Of a stretch of DNA of 64,000 nt, positions 17,944 to 26,992 are shown one piece after another. A program made the position numbers and the translations under genes. The stretch's first letter is position 1. Every line of letters begins with the position of its first letter. Source of the DNA: a gamma proteobacterium HTCC2207 (GTDB taxonomy: Bacteria > Pseudomonadota > Gammaproteobacteria > Pseudomonadales > Porticoccaceae); the NCBI GenBank assembly GCA_000153445.1, contig CH672398.1, positions 320,454 through 384,453 of the forward strand, in the 5' to 3' direction. The notes under the pieces were generated by a model. That model worked only from the letters and a program-made list of their open reading frames with translations, was not told the DNA's origin and ran no database searches.

Positions 17944-19218
17944 ATGCAAGACACTGTCATCTGTGTGGTTGGCCTTGGTTATATTGGATTGCCAACTGCC
18001 GCTATGTTTGCCTCAAGGCATAAGTACGTTACAGGCATTGATATTGACCAAAACGTGGTGGACAAAATAAACCTTGGTGAAATCCATATTGTTGAGCCGG
18101 GGCTTGCTTCTATTGTCGGTAATGCTGTCAGTAAAGGCTATTTGAGAGCAGCAGTGACACCTCAGTCCGCTGACGTTTTTTTCATTGCGGTGCCCACTCC
18201 GTTTTTATTGGATGAAGCTCAAATTGACATTCCACAACCTGATTTAAGGTATATTGAATCGGCAGCTAAGGCTATTGCGAAGGTCTTAAAAAAGGGCGAT
18301 ATAGTAATTCTAGAGTCGACTTCGCCGGTTGGCACGACAGAAAAACTAGCTGGATGGTTATCGCAAGAGAGGGCTGATTTAACCTTCCCGCAAACGCATA
18401 ACGAGGAATCTGATATTAGGATTGCATACTGCCCTGAGAGAGTTTTGCCTGGACACATAATGCGAGAGTTAGTGGAAAATGATCGGATAGTTGGTGGTTT
18501 GACTAACAGATGCTCAAAAGCAGCTATAGAAGTGTATAAAACTTTCGTCCGAGGTGAATGTGTTGTCACGAATGCTCGTACAGCGGAAATGGCGAAGCTC
18601 ACTGAAAACGCGTCAAGAGACGTGAGTATTGCGTTCGCTAACGAATTGTCCATTATTTGCGATGAACTTGATATAGATGTATGGGAGTTGATCACGCTAT
18701 GCAACCGGCACCCTCGTGTCAATATTTTACAGCCGGGCCCTGGCGTTGGAGGGCATTGTATAGCAGTTGATCCTTGGTTCATCGTTTCGCAATCGCCAAT
18801 TGATGCAAAATTAATTAAACAAGCGCGTAGTATTAACGATCAGAAACCCTTATGGGTTATAGAAAAAGTGAAATTAGCAATTGCGAATATCTTATTAGCC
18901 GACCCATTAAAGTCATCTAGTGATATTACCATTGCATGCTATGGTTTGTCTTTCAAGCCAAATATTGATGATTTACGTGAAAGTCCGGCGGTTATAATAG
19001 CGAAAAAAATTATTGCAATGCATTCAAACACTACGTTGCTAGTTGAGCCAAATATTGTAAAACTTCCTTTGGATCTCAAAGGCGGCTTGCTATCTAACAT
19101 CGATATAGCGTTATCGAAAGCAGATATTCATTTATTGCTAGTAGACCACTCCGAATTTTCTAATAGGCGGCCAAGCTCTGGTATTGTTATTGATACTCGA
19201 GGGATTTGGTCCGCTTAA
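17944..19218 (+). CDS. wecC: UDP-N-acetyl-D-mannosamine dehydrogenase
   Basis: A 424-residue UDP-sugar 6-dehydrogenase. The N-terminal Rossmann motif is GLGYIGLPTAAMF, the central domain carries ESTSPVGTTEKL and EMAKLTENASRDV, and the catalytic cysteine is Cys272 in GVGGHCIAVDPWF. The C-terminal domain has YGLSFKPNIDDLRESPA. It oxidises UDP-ManNAc to UDP-ManNAcA with NAD. The ATG at 17944 follows GGAG in the 35-bp gap. UDP-GlcNAc or UDP-GalNAc dehydrogenases are similar, but the nearby wecB makes ManNAc the best assignment. Confidence 0.92.
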   Translation: MQDTVICVVGLGYIGLPTAAMFASRHKYVTGIDIDQNVVDKINLGEIHIVEPGLASIVGNAVSKGYLRAAVTPQSADVFFIAVPTPFLLDEAQIDIPQPDLRYIESAAKAIAKVLKKGDIVILESTSPVGTTEKLAGWLSQERADLTFPQTHNEESDIRIAYCPERVLPGHIMRELVENDRIVGGLTNRCSKAAIEVYKTFVRGECVVTNARTAEMAKLTENASRDVSIAFANELSIICDELDIDVWELITLCNRHPRVNILQPGPGVGGHCIAVDPWFIVSQSPIDAKLIKQARSINDQKPLWVIEKVKLAIANILLADPLKSSSDITIACYGLSFKPNIDDLRESPAVIIAKKIIAMHSNTTLLVEPNIVKLPLDLKGGLLSNIDIALSKADIHLLLVDHSEFSNRRPSSGIVIDTRGIWSA

Positions 19219-19295
19219 AGATGGCAGGAGTGATTGCTATCACCAAATAAGTAGCTAAAAAATTACAGGCACAAATTTCATAGAGGGATAACAGG

Positions 19296-20309
19296 ATGCT
19301 GAATAACAAAACTGTACTAATTACCGGCGGTACAGGATCATTTGGTAAAAAATTTATTGAAACCATACTGGATAGATATTCCGGTGTTAAGAAAATTATA
19401 ATTTATTCTAGGGACGAGCTAAAACAGTCAGATTTGAAGAAAAAGTATCCAGAACTTGGTTTTCCGCAGCTACGCTTTTTTATCGGAGATGTGAGAGACA
19501 AGGATCGATTGAAAAGAGCCTGTGAAGGCGTTGATGTGATTATTCATGCGGCGGCGATCAAGCAAGTAGACACTGCCGAGTACAATCCTACAGAATGCAT
19601 TCGTACTAATATCGATGGTGCTGAAAATGTTATTCATGCGGCCCTTGATTGTGGCGTTAAGAGTGTCGTAGCGTTGTCCACTGACAAAGCTTGCGCTCCG
19701 ATCAACCTTTATGGCGCCACAAAGTTGGTGTCGGACAAGCTATTTACCGCAGCTAATAATATTAGAGGCTCAAAAGATATTAAGTTTAGCGTGGTACGTT
19801 ACGGCAATGTTATGGGCTCTAGGGGCTCCGTAATTCCGTTTTTTTTGAATAAAAAAAATGATGGAGTACTTCCGATTACCCACCCAGAAATGACTCGATT
19901 TAATATCTCATTACAAGATGGTGTGGACATGGTTATGTATGCACTAGATCAGCATTTGGGTGGTGAGATTTTTGTTCCAAAAATTCCATCTTATCGTATT
20001 TTAGATATTGCCGAAGCCATTGCGCCCGGCTGTGAAACTCCCATTGTTGGTATTAGACCTGGAGAAAAACTGCATGAGGAGATGATCACTGACACTGATT
20101 CTCTTAATACAATTGACCTTGGGAAGTATTATGCAATTCTTCCTTCGGTGTCTTTTACCTATTCTGAGGATGACTATCTACTTCATCATAAGGCCAAGAA
20201 GGTCTCCTTTGGATTTAAGTATAACTCAGGGACTAATGAAGACTGGGAAACTGTGGATAGCTTGCGTGGTCTAATAATAGAGCATATTGATTCTAGCTTT
20301 GAGGCATAG
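19296..20309 (+). CDS. pseB: UDP-GlcNAc 4,6-dehydratase (inverting), PseB
   Basis: A 337-residue extended SDR, the first step of pseudaminic acid synthesis (dehydration at C4/C6 with C5 inversion). It starts NKTVLITGGTGSFGKKF, then has the IYSRDELKQSDLKKKYPE segment typical of PseB, HAAAIKQVDTAEYNP, and the catalytic block STDKACAPINLYGATK. The conserved RYGNVMGSRGSVIPFF is also present. Followed by pseC with the stop and next start touching. Confidence 0.95.
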   Translation: MLNNKTVLITGGTGSFGKKFIETILDRYSGVKKIIIYSRDELKQSDLKKKYPELGFPQLRFFIGDVRDKDRLKRACEGVDVIIHAAAIKQVDTAEYNPTECIRTNIDGAENVIHAALDCGVKSVVALSTDKACAPINLYGATKLVSDKLFTAANNIRGSKDIKFSVVRYGNVMGSRGSVIPFFLNKKNDGVLPITHPEMTRFNISLQDGVDMVMYALDQHLGGEIFVPKIPSYRILDIAEAIAPGCETPIVGIRPGEKLHEEMITDTDSLNTIDLGKYYAILPSVSFTYSEDDYLLHHKAKKVSFGFKYNSGTNEDWETVDSLRGLIIEHIDSSFEA

Positions 20310-20317
20310 TGTATAAA

Positions 20318-21481
20318 ATGATTCCTTATGGCAGGCAAGATATTTCTCAGCAAGACATTGATGCAGTTGTCGCTGTTCTTAAATCTGATTTTTTAACTCA
20401 GGGGCCCAAAGTGCCGGCTTTTGAGAGTGCGCTTACCTCGCATACTGGAGCCAAGTATGCTGTAGCGGTCAATAGTGCCACGTCAGCACTCCATATTGCT
20501 TGCATGGCACTGGAGTTGGGCGAAGGGGATTGGTTGTGGACGTCTCCTATCACTTTCGTGGCATCAGCCAATGCTGGATTGTACTGTGGTGCTAAAGTTG
20601 ATTTTGTAGATATTGATTCTAGAACATACAATCTGTGCCCTAATGAATTGGAAATAAAATTAGAAAGAGCAAGCGTAGAGGGTTGTCTGCCTAAGGTTTT
20701 AGTCCCCGTTCATCTCTGCGGTCAGCCATGCGATATGAAGAGAATTAGAGAATTATGTAACAAATATGATGTAAAAATTATTGAGGATGCCTCGCATGCA
20801 ATTGGAGGTTATTACGAAGGGCAACCGATTGGTAGTTGTCATTATTCTGATATCACCGTCTTTAGTTTTCACCCCGTTAAGATTGTGACGACGGCGGAGG
20901 GGGGCGCTGCGCTGACAAATGATCATAAGCTCTCAGAAAAAATGGCTCTATACCGAAGCCACGGTATTACTAGAGATCAGGATGAGATGACTGAGGTCTC
21001 ACATGGAGATTGGTACTATCAACAAATTACACTGGGCTATAATTACCGAATGACTGAGCTGCAGGCAGCGTTAGGCATCTCGCAAATGATGCGTCTCAAA
21101 GAGTTTGTTGCAATACGTCATAAACTAGCCGAACGTTATAGTTTTTTACTCAAAGGTCTTCCAGTTCTAATCCCTTATCAGCTAGAGAATACATATTCTG
21201 GGCTGCATCTTTATGTGATTCGATTGCAGTTGGATGAGATTTCGGCGACTCACAAGGAGGTGTTTGAAGAGCTAAGAGTTAACCAGATTGCTGTGAACCT
21301 TCATTACATCCCAGTACATATGCAGCCTTATTATAAAGCCATGGGCTTTAAATACGGGGATTATCCGGACTCTGAGCAATATTACAAAGAGGCGATTAGT
21401 TTACCTATGTACCCAGGTTTATCCGAAAGCGAGCAGGACAAGGTTGTGAAAGTTCTAACTTCTTCATTGGCTAGTAAATGA
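20318..21481 (+). CDS. pseC: UDP-4-amino-sugar transaminase PseC
   Basis: A 387-residue DegT/DnrJ/EryC1-type PLP aminotransferase acting on the PseB product. It starts MIPYGRQDISQQDIDAV, typical of PseC. The PLP lysine is in FSFHPVKIVTTAEGGA (about residue 188), and NYRMTELQAALG is present. I chose ATG 20318 from the family start; a GTG at 20309 overlapping the pseB stop is the alternative and would add three residues. The next gene overlaps the stop by 4 bp, so the pse genes are translationally coupled. Confidence 0.94.
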   Translation: MIPYGRQDISQQDIDAVVAVLKSDFLTQGPKVPAFESALTSHTGAKYAVAVNSATSALHIACMALELGEGDWLWTSPITFVASANAGLYCGAKVDFVDIDSRTYNLCPNELEIKLERASVEGCLPKVLVPVHLCGQPCDMKRIRELCNKYDVKIIEDASHAIGGYYEGQPIGSCHYSDITVFSFHPVKIVTTAEGGAALTNDHKLSEKMALYRSHGITRDQDEMTEVSHGDWYYQQITLGYNYRMTELQAALGISQMMRLKEFVAIRHKLAERYSFLLKGLPVLIPYQLENTYSGLHLYVIRLQLDEISATHKEVFEELRVNQIAVNLHYIPVHMQPYYKAMGFKYGDYPDSEQYYKEAISLPMYPGLSESEQDKVVKVLTSSLASK

Positions 21482-22353
21482 AATTAGCATTAGGTACTGC
21501 TCAATTCGGATTGCCTTACGGGGTTGCCAATCAATTTGGTCAGGTTTCCAAGGAAGAGACGCAGCGTGTTTTAAGATCTTGCCAATTGGCTGGAATTACC
21601 ACTATTGATACTGCTAGTTCTTATGGAACCAGTGAACAGATTCTCGGTTCAATTGGAGTGGACAGGTTCAACATAGTGTCTAAACTCAGAGCTCTTCCAG
21701 CGGACATAAGTGATGTAAATGCTTGGGTGGAAAGTGAATTTGACCAGTCAGCCAAACGTTTGAATGTTGACGTATTGCATGGTTTTTTACTCCATAGTCC
21801 GAAAGATCTTCACACCGTGGAAGGGAAAGATCTTCTCGCCGCACTAGTTCGTTTAAAGCATTTAGGAAAGGTCAAAAAAATTGGTGTTTCGGTATATTCA
21901 CCGGAGGAGCTTGCTAGTTTGTTTCTGTTATATAAATTTGATATTGTTCAGTGTCCTCTTAATGTCGTGGATCAGCGTTTAGTCAAGACTGGCTGGCTTA
22001 CAAAATTAGAAGCTTATGGAGTTGAAGTTCATGCACGGTCGAGCTTTCTTCAGGGCTTATTAGCTATGCCAAGAATTAAGATCCCAATAAAGTTTGGATA
22101 TTGGGATTATATTTGGAGCCCATGGTTTGATTGGTTAAAAGCTAATGGTATTTCAGGTGTTGAAGGGTGCTTGAGTTATAGCATGTCACTCTCGGGCGTT
22201 GATAAATTAGTGATAGGTGTTGATAGTGAAAAGCAGCTCAATGAATTAGTTGCCATAGTAAGGAATCCGCGGCTTCATGATCTGAGTCCAATGCCTGAAA
22301 TGAGTTGTGATGATGACAATCTAATTAATCCCAGTAATTGGGTTAACTTGTGA
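21478..22353 (+). CDS. Aldo/keto reductase in the pse operon
   Basis: A 291-residue TIM-barrel aldo/keto reductase. It has IDTASSYGTSEQILG, supplying the Asp and Tyr of the catalytic tetrad, and a C-terminal VEGCLSYSMSLSGVDKLVIGV cofactor region. It overlaps pseC and the following gene by 4 bp each, so it is clearly in the operon. Homologues often sit in pseudaminic or legionaminic acid clusters but are not needed for the textbook pathway. A role in making a reduced variant sugar or a linked substituent is inference. Confidence 0.87.
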   Translation: MKLALGTAQFGLPYGVANQFGQVSKEETQRVLRSCQLAGITTIDTASSYGTSEQILGSIGVDRFNIVSKLRALPADISDVNAWVESEFDQSAKRLNVDVLHGFLLHSPKDLHTVEGKDLLAALVRLKHLGKVKKIGVSVYSPEELASLFLLYKFDIVQCPLNVVDQRLVKTGWLTKLEAYGVEVHARSSFLQGLLAMPRIKIPIKFGYWDYIWSPWFDWLKANGISGVEGCLSYSMSLSGVDKLVIGVDSEKQLNELVAIVRNPRLHDLSPMPEMSCDDDNLINPSNWVNL

Positions 22354-24386
22354 AAAAAGTCCTCATTATTGTTCAGGCGCGGATGGGGTCCTCTAGGCTT
22401 CCCGGGAAAGTCCTCAAGAAAATTAATGGAGCTACAGTTATTGAGATTCTGCTTTCTCGACTTGCAAAGATAAAGTCGGATAAGCAGATTGTAGTAGCCA
22501 CCTCAACACGACCGGAAAACGATATATTAGAACAACATCTGAAATATCTTGGCATTCCTTGTGAGCGAGGTAGTGAGAATGATGTTCTGGGGAGATTTCA
22601 CCAAGTTTCTATGAAATATAGTTCTGATGCAATCATTAGGATTACAGGTGATTGTCCATTGATTGATCCAGATCTCATAGATGATATGATTTCGCGGTAT
22701 TTTACTGAAAATGTAGATTACTTGAGTAACACAATGCCACCTTCATATCCCGATGGACTTGATGCAGAGATTTTTTCTTCAGATTCTTTAAGCTTGGCTA
22801 ATGAAAACGCCACTGATTCATTTGATCGAGAACATGTAACACCCTATATCAGAAATTCAAATGACTTTAAGAGTTCTGCATTTACTTTTTATGAGGATCT
22901 CTCTAATTTACGTTGGACTCTGGATGAGCCTCAAGATTTTGATGTAATTAAAAGGGTTTTTGACCACTTTCATCCAAACTTATTTTTCAACTGGATGGAG
23001 GTATTAGATTATCAACGTACTAATCCAGAAGCGTTTAAGAGTAATTCTATGATTAATCGAAATGAAGGTAGTGATTTGTGCTCAGGGCAAAAGTTATATA
23101 AGCGCGCCAAAACAGTTATTCCTGGAGGCAATATGCTCCTCTCTAAACGGCCAGAAATGTTTTTACCAAATTTATGGCCATCATATTTCAGTAAAGCTAG
23201 TGGTTGCACCGTGTGGGATCTAGATGGAAAACAATATACTGATATGTCTGTTATGGGAGTGGGCACGAACATTTTAGGCTATGGGCATGCCGAGGTTGAT
23301 GATGCGGTTGTGGGAGCTGTGAAAACTGGAAATATGTCGACGCTCAATTGTCCTGAAGAAGTTTACCTCGCTGAAAAGCTGGTTGAAATGCATCCATGGG
23401 CCGATATGGTCAAATTTGCACGTTCTGGAGGGGAAGCGAATGCGGTAGCTATTCGAATAGCCAGAGCAGCCTCTGGTAGAGATAAAGTAGCAGTGTGCGG
23501 CTATCACGGTTGGCATGACTGGTATCTAGCGGCAAACTTAAATAAGGATTCAAATGTAGGTTTGGATGGCCATCTGTTACCTGGATTAGAGCCTAAAGGG
23601 GTGCCTGAGACGTTAAGAGGTACCGTGTACACCTTTAGATACAATGATTTTGATGAGTTAGAGCGGCTTGTAAATCAGGAAAATATCGGCGTTATAAAAA
23701 TGGAAGTTGTAAGAAATTTAGGTCCTAAAGATGACTTTTTAAGCAAGGTACGTCAGTTAGCAACAGAAAAAAACATTGTCCTTATTTTTGATGAATGTAC
23801 CTCCGGATTCCGAGAAACCTATGGCGGCATCCATAAAAAATATGGCGTTGAACCGGACATTGCTATGTTTGGTAAAGCATTAGGCAATGGTTATGCTATC
23901 AGCGCAGTTGTAGGTCGAAAAGAGGTAATGGAGTCAGCTCAGAGCACTTTTATAAGTAGCACATTTTGGACAGAAAAAATTGGTCCGACGGCTGCGCTAA
24001 AGACATTAGAAGTGATGCATAGAGAGCGATCTTGGGAGAAAATAACGAGCGCCGGCCTTAAAATTAGAACTGGTATCGAGAGTATTGCTAAGACACATCA
24101 CCTTAAGATAGAGAATTCAGGGATACCGGCCTTAACTGGTTATAGTTTTCTTTCTGAAAACGCCCTTTTTTACAAAACACTAATAACTCAGGAAATGCTA
24201 AAAAAAGGTTATCTTGCTGGTACAAGTACATATGTATCGGTATCTCACGATTCAGAAATCATTGATGGGTATCTAAATTGTCTCGATCCCATTTTCGCTC
24301 TCATAAGTGAGTGTGAAAATGGACGCGATGTACGTTCATTGTTAGATGGTGAGGTATGTCACTCGGGTTTCAAAAGATTAAATTGA
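22350..24386 (+). CDS. PseF-like cytidylyltransferase fused to a class-III aminotransferase
   Basis: A 678-residue two-domain protein. Residues about 1-235 are an SpsF/PseF-type CMP-sugar cytidylyltransferase (VQARMGSSRLPGKVL, then ITGDCPLIDPDLID). Residues about 245-670 are a glutamate-1-semialdehyde-aminomutase-like PLP enzyme (LYKRAKTVIPGGNML, ARSGGEANAVAIRIAR, and the PLP lysine in MFGKALGNGYAISAVVG). The first half should activate pseudaminic acid with CMP. The second half has no step in the known pathway; an amino-group transfer to a keto-sugar derivative is possible. It starts at GTG, overlapping the aldo/keto reductase by 4 bp. No stop or frameshift separates the domains. Confidence 0.9.
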   Translation: MKKVLIIVQARMGSSRLPGKVLKKINGATVIEILLSRLAKIKSDKQIVVATSTRPENDILEQHLKYLGIPCERGSENDVLGRFHQVSMKYSSDAIIRITGDCPLIDPDLIDDMISRYFTENVDYLSNTMPPSYPDGLDAEIFSSDSLSLANENATDSFDREHVTPYIRNSNDFKSSAFTFYEDLSNLRWTLDEPQDFDVIKRVFDHFHPNLFFNWMEVLDYQRTNPEAFKSNSMINRNEGSDLCSGQKLYKRAKTVIPGGNMLLSKRPEMFLPNLWPSYFSKASGCTVWDLDGKQYTDMSVMGVGTNILGYGHAEVDDAVVGAVKTGNMSTLNCPEEVYLAEKLVEMHPWADMVKFARSGGEANAVAIRIARAASGRDKVAVCGYHGWHDWYLAANLNKDSNVGLDGHLLPGLEPKGVPETLRGTVYTFRYNDFDELERLVNQENIGVIKMEVVRNLGPKDDFLSKVRQLATEKNIVLIFDECTSGFRETYGGIHKKYGVEPDIAMFGKALGNGYAISAVVGRKEVMESAQSTFISSTFWTEKIGPTAALKTLEVMHRERSWEKITSAGLKIRTGIESIAKTHHLKIENSGIPALTGYSFLSENALFYKTLITQEMLKKGYLAGTSTYVSVSHDSEIIDGYLNCLDPIFALISECENGRDVRSLLDGEVCHSGFKRLN

Positions 24387-24432
24387 AACATTGATGAAAG
24401 ACTACCTGTGTGTCTTACAGAGGAGGTAAATA

Positions 24433-25965
24433 GTGAAAGTAGTATTTCGTGTGGACTCCTCTGATTTCATGGGTGCTGGGCATGTTATGCGCTGCTTGAC
24501 CTTGGCCGAAGAACTAAAACTAAAAGGCCACATGATATATTTTGCATGCCTGCGCCTGCCCGGTGATTTACGAAATCTCATTATAAAGAGAGGATACAAG
24601 GTTTATGATCTCACGAGCCCTCCTAAGTTTGTGCCTCCAATGGGGCCGGATGACTATCCTGGATGGCTTCAGCGGAGTGTCGGTGATGACGCTAGAGACT
24701 TCATAAGTATCGTTAAAAAGGCTGATCTTGTTATCACTGACCACTACGCGATCGATGGCAGATGGCAGAACATAGTTAGGTTAGAGTTAATGTGCATGCT
24801 TTTGGCAATTGACGACCTTGCTCGTAATCATGATGCCGATCTCATAGTTGATCAAACCTATGCTCGTAAATCACATCATTATACAGGGCCCGCGAAGGTC
24901 CTCGCTGGAACCGATTACGCGATGTTAGCTTCTAACTTTAAAGATTGCCGTGAGAAAGCGTTAGACAAAAAATATCTTTCAGGTGTGCCCAGAATATTAA
25001 TTTTTCTGGGTGGTGCAGATGAGTTAGGTGTCACGCTCAAAATTCTAAAGTGCTTATCGAAGGACCTCAACAACAATATTACTGTTCTGTTAAATGAAAG
25101 ATCGTCAGGCTACAGCGATGTAGTTAATTTAATTAATGCTAGTGATAATATTACCCATCTAAAATTTGTAGACGATATGGCGGGATTGATGTTGGAGCAT
25201 GATCTAGGCATAGGTGCTGCAGGCACATCTACGTGGGAACGTGCATGCGTCGGCTTGCCATCTTTAGTTATGACTTTGGCGGATAACCAAAAAGAAATTT
25301 CGAGTCTACTCGAAGAACTTAAAATATCAATAGTCATCGGGAGAAAAGATATTAACAAGGAATTGTTTAGCGCGATACGTATCTTAAAAGAGCATTGGTC
25401 TGATTATTTTGAATCAAGTCTACGAATTTGTGATGGTCGGGGTGTTCTGCGTATAGTTGCTGAAATCGATATTATTTGTGGTGATACCTCAAAAGCCCGA
25501 GTCTCGTTAGTCTCCGCAACAGAAGAAGATATAGAGTTTGTGTATGGTTTGCAGACACTTCCAGAAACAAGAAAGTATGCCCATAACCCATCAGTACCAA
25601 ACTTTGTAAGTCATGTTAAATGGATGCAATCTAAACTAAGGGATCCCCATTGCAAAATGTATATTATTGAAGGCGGAGTGAATAATCTTCAATGTGGTGT
25701 TCTTCGTTTAGATCGACAGTCATCAAAAAATTACTTAATTTCTATATTTCTTGATCCACAGTTACATGGTCAAGGAATTGCTTTATCCGCGTTAAGGCTC
25801 GCCGACCGCTGGTTCCCTGACTTAACTTTACATGCTGCAGTTTTAGAGAAAAACCTACCCTCCCAGAAGCTATTTCAAAGCGCGGGGTATGAAAAAATAT
25901 CAGATCAAAAATACGTACGAAAACCAATTATGCGAGAGCACTATGAAGCCGTCTATAAAGATTAA
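24433..25965 (+). CDS. pseG: PseG hydrolase fused to a PseH-type N-acetyltransferase
   Basis: A 510-residue fusion. Residues about 1-345 are PseG, the UDP-sugar hydrolase that releases 2,4-diacetamido-2,4,6-trideoxy-L-altrose. The GAGHVMRCLTLA motif places His17 where PseG has its catalytic His, and GAAGTSTWERACVGLPSL binds UDP. Residues about 355-500 are a GNAT acetyltransferase (LISIFLDPQLHGQGIALSAL), fitting PseH, the acetyl-CoA step just before PseG. A strong AGGAGG lies 6 bp before the GTG start. The fusion joins two consecutive pathway steps. Confidence 0.93.
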   Translation: MKVVFRVDSSDFMGAGHVMRCLTLAEELKLKGHMIYFACLRLPGDLRNLIIKRGYKVYDLTSPPKFVPPMGPDDYPGWLQRSVGDDARDFISIVKKADLVITDHYAIDGRWQNIVRLELMCMLLAIDDLARNHDADLIVDQTYARKSHHYTGPAKVLAGTDYAMLASNFKDCREKALDKKYLSGVPRILIFLGGADELGVTLKILKCLSKDLNNNITVLLNERSSGYSDVVNLINASDNITHLKFVDDMAGLMLEHDLGIGAAGTSTWERACVGLPSLVMTLADNQKEISSLLEELKISIVIGRKDINKELFSAIRILKEHWSDYFESSLRICDGRGVLRIVAEIDIICGDTSKARVSLVSATEEDIEFVYGLQTLPETRKYAHNPSVPNFVSHVKWMQSKLRDPHCKMYIIEGGVNNLQCGVLRLDRQSSKNYLISIFLDPQLHGQGIALSALRLADRWFPDLTLHAAVLEKNLPSQKLFQSAGYEKISDQKYVRKPIMREHYEAVYKD

Positions 25966-26992
25966 TGGTCGCCGTATAGGCCCCGACTTTCCGCCCTACA
26001 TTATTGCTGAATTGTCAGCGAATCATAACGGAGATATTGATCGTGCGTTTGAAATAATAAAGGCTGCGAAAATGGCTGGTGCTGATGCTGTAAAGCTTCA
26101 AACCTATACCCACGATACTATAACAATTGACTGTGATGCCGATGATTTTCAGATTAAAGGAGGGCTTTGGGATGGACAGTCACTATATGAACTTTATAAA
26201 AAAGCTCATATGCCATGGGAATGGCATGAGCTTTTATTTGCAAAGGCACGGGAGCTAGACATTACCATTTTTAGCTCTCCTTTTGATGACTCTGCCGTAG
26301 AATTGTTAGAATCCTTAGATGCTCCGGCATATAAGATTGCATCTTTTGAACTAATTGATTTGCCCCTGATTAGGAAAGTTGCCCTAACAGGCAAGCCTAT
26401 AATAATGTCTACTGGGATGGCAAATGAGCAAGAAATTGAAGAGGCTATTAATGTAGCAAATGAGTATGGTTGTGGTGATATTGTAGTACTACATTGCGTG
26501 AGTGGTTATCCTGCACCAGCTGATCAATACAATCTAAAAACGATTAAAAACATATCAGATAAATTTAAAGTGTTGACTGGTCTCTCTGACCATACGATTA
26601 GTAACGCGACATCCGTTGCTGCAGTTGCCCTAGGTGCCTGTGTTATTGAAAAGCATATTACACTCGATAGAAATGGTGGCGGTCCGGATGATAGTTTTTC
26701 ATTAGAACCTGCTGAGCTTAATTGTTTATGTAAAGATGCAAACATTGCCTGGAAGGCTCTTGGTAAAGTGAACTACAAACAAACAGAAGTGGAAAAAAAT
26801 AACGCAGTTTTTAGAAGATCACTTTATTTCATAAAAGACATTAGTAAGGGTGATGTTATCAGTGAAAGTCATGTTAAAAGCATTCGGCCTGGATACGGCC
26901 TTCCTCCCAAACACCTTGATGACGTTTTGGGGAAAAGAGCAAAAAGTAATGTCGTACGGGGAACTGCTGTTACCTGGGAGCTACTGTGTTGA
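25943..26992 (+). CDS. pseI: Pseudaminic acid synthase
   Basis: A 349-residue NeuB-family synthase that condenses the altrose derivative with phosphoenolpyruvate. The TIM barrel begins PPYIIAELSANHNGDIDRA, with KLQTYTHDTIT and STGMANEQEIEEAI, the metal-site region GLSDHTISNATSVAAV and EKHITLDRN. A C-terminal antifreeze-like (SAF) domain carries RRSLYFIKDISKGD and SIRPGYGLPP. Start chosen at ATG 25943 (MKPSIKINGRRIG), inside the end of pseG by 23 bp. This completes the set PseB, C, H, G, I, F. Confidence 0.95.
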   Translation: MKPSIKINGRRIGPDFPPYIIAELSANHNGDIDRAFEIIKAAKMAGADAVKLQTYTHDTITIDCDADDFQIKGGLWDGQSLYELYKKAHMPWEWHELLFAKARELDITIFSSPFDDSAVELLESLDAPAYKIASFELIDLPLIRKVALTGKPIIMSTGMANEQEIEEAINVANEYGCGDIVVLHCVSGYPAPADQYNLKTIKNISDKFKVLTGLSDHTISNATSVAAVALGACVIEKHITLDRNGGGPDDSFSLEPAELNCLCKDANIAWKALGKVNYKQTEVEKNNAVFRRSLYFIKDISKGDVISESHVKSIRPGYGLPPKHLDDVLGKRAKSNVVRGTAVTWELLC

